Of a stretch of 5,607 nt of DNA, positions 5,238 through 5,607 are shown in pieces. Every line of letters begins with the position of its first letter. Within the stretch, counting starts at the first letter, position 1. A model generated the notes under the pieces. It was not told the origin of the DNA and did no database searches. It was given only the letters and a program-made list of their open reading frames with translations. This stretch comes from JBDRLV01 sp043812755 (GTDB lineage: Bacteria; Patescibacteriota; Patescibacteriia; UBA9934; GWF2-40-263). Both the position numbers and the translations under genes were made by a program. The DNA is taken from assembly GCA_043812755.1 (NCBI GenBank), contig JBDRLV010000052.1:1-5607 (forward strand). Reading direction: 5' to 3'.

Positions 5238-5607
5238 TCTGTTGCTGAAGAAGTGGAAAATTATCCAGCCCAGATTCCAATATCTGCACGGACCAATCCC
5301 GTGCTTTTTTCATTATTTCAACATCAGCAACAGTTGCAAGCTTGAAATCAGGAAATCCAGATTGAGCATTACCAAATACATTTCCAGGACCGCGCAGTTC
5401 TAAATCCTTTTCTGCAAGCTCAAATCCATTGTTAGAGTCAACCAGCGCTTGCAAACGTGCCTTGCTATGCTCACTTAAATTCTCTGGGCGAAGAAAACAA
5501 AATGATTCCATGTCAGATCTGCCTACCCTACCGCGCAACTGATGCAACTGCGCCAGCCCAAATCGCTCTGCACCAACAATCATCATAACAGTTGCATTTG
5601 GCACATC
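5203..5607 (-). CDS. recG: ATP-dependent DNA helicase RecG, C-terminal part (5' end outside window)
   Basis: RecG is a cytosolic superfamily 2 helicase that remodels stalled forks and branch-migrates recombination intermediates. The window holds the last 134 residues, from the end of helicase domain 2 to the stop. Visible landmarks, numbered from the window edge, are DVPNATVM (1-8, motif V region), QLHQLRGRVGR (20-30, motif VI with its arginines), the DSNNGFELAEKDLELRGPG stretch, and FGNAQSG followed by FPDFKLA, which is the RecG-specific translocation (TRG) region. E. coli RecG has GTRQTG at that point, so the arginine is an alanine here. The tail is of normal length for the family. The frame continues past base 5607, so the start is not visible. 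The gene converges on the + strand operon and overlaps its last gene by 35 bases. No strong terminator for recG itself was found beyond its stop. Confidence 0.95.
   Translation of the reverse strand, partial: DVPNATVMMIVGAERFGLAQLHQLRGRVGRSDMESFCFLRPENLSEHSKARLQALVDSNNGFELAEKDLELRGPGNVFGNAQSGFPDFKLATVADVEIMKKARDWSVQILESGLDNFPLLQQQINQSFDQVHLE
5286..5310 (+). terminator. intrinsic terminator of the + strand operon, inside recG
   Basis: GCACGG at 5286-5291 pairs with CCGTGC at 5299-5304 around a 7-base loop, and six T follow at once (5305-5310). The stem is short but has five G-C pairs of six. It lies 49 bases after the stop of the unknown gene at 4833-5237, where an operon terminator is expected, and within the recG coding sequence on the other strand, where it encodes KKARDWSVQ. 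On the recG transcript the hairpin would not be followed by U, so it should act in one direction only. Confidence 0.65.

Noticed and set aside
1..5607. tRNA, CRISPR array, transposase or alternative genetic code
   Set aside because: No cloverleaf, no spaced direct repeats and no transposase motif were seen. All proteins read through in the standard code with TAA stops, so TGA recoding is not needed.

Overview
The window looks like chromosome from an uncultured, AT-rich bacterium with very tightly packed genes, most plausibly a member of the Candidate Phyla Radiation (Patescibacteria, Parcubacteria-like). This is inferred from three things: a secreted protein that joins a type IV secretion pilin-like membrane hairpin to a cysteine-rich peptidase, gaps of only 2-4 bases between genes with no Shine-Dalgarno sequence, and the style of the RadA and RecG proteins. 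No rRNA or other taxonomic marker is present. All genes read in the standard code and every complete stop is TAA.

Layout. Bases 1-288 carry the end of an unrecognised two-helix membrane protein that enters from the left edge. After a 42-base gap that may hold a promoter, five genes run on the + strand and probably form one operon: a membrane-anchored beta-propeller protein (331-1548), a membrane-anchored DsbA-like thiol oxidoreductase (1551-2204), a pilin-like/M15 peptidase fusion (2209-3426), radA (3430-4797) and a small unknown protein (4833-5237). The 3' end of recG comes in from the right on the minus strand (5607 to 5203) and overlaps the last + strand gene tail to tail by 35 bases. A good intrinsic terminator for the + strand operon lies inside recG at 5286-5310.

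How the genes may work together. The first three operon genes are all predicted to act outside the membrane. The DsbA-like enzyme sits directly before a secreted peptidase with 16 cysteines, all in segments predicted to lie outside the cell, so it is a natural candidate to form their disulfides. The operon then switches to DNA repair: radA and the converging recG both act on branched recombination intermediates.

The oddest region is the ATPase core of radA. The Walker A lysine is replaced by glutamine. About 15 codons further on, some 90 bases of C/G-run palindromic repeat are inserted in frame, adding roughly 30 residues without breaking the protein. A second, smaller GC-rich hairpin lies earlier in the same gene. 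This RadA may therefore be an altered or ATPase-dead form carrying a repeat element in its coding sequence.
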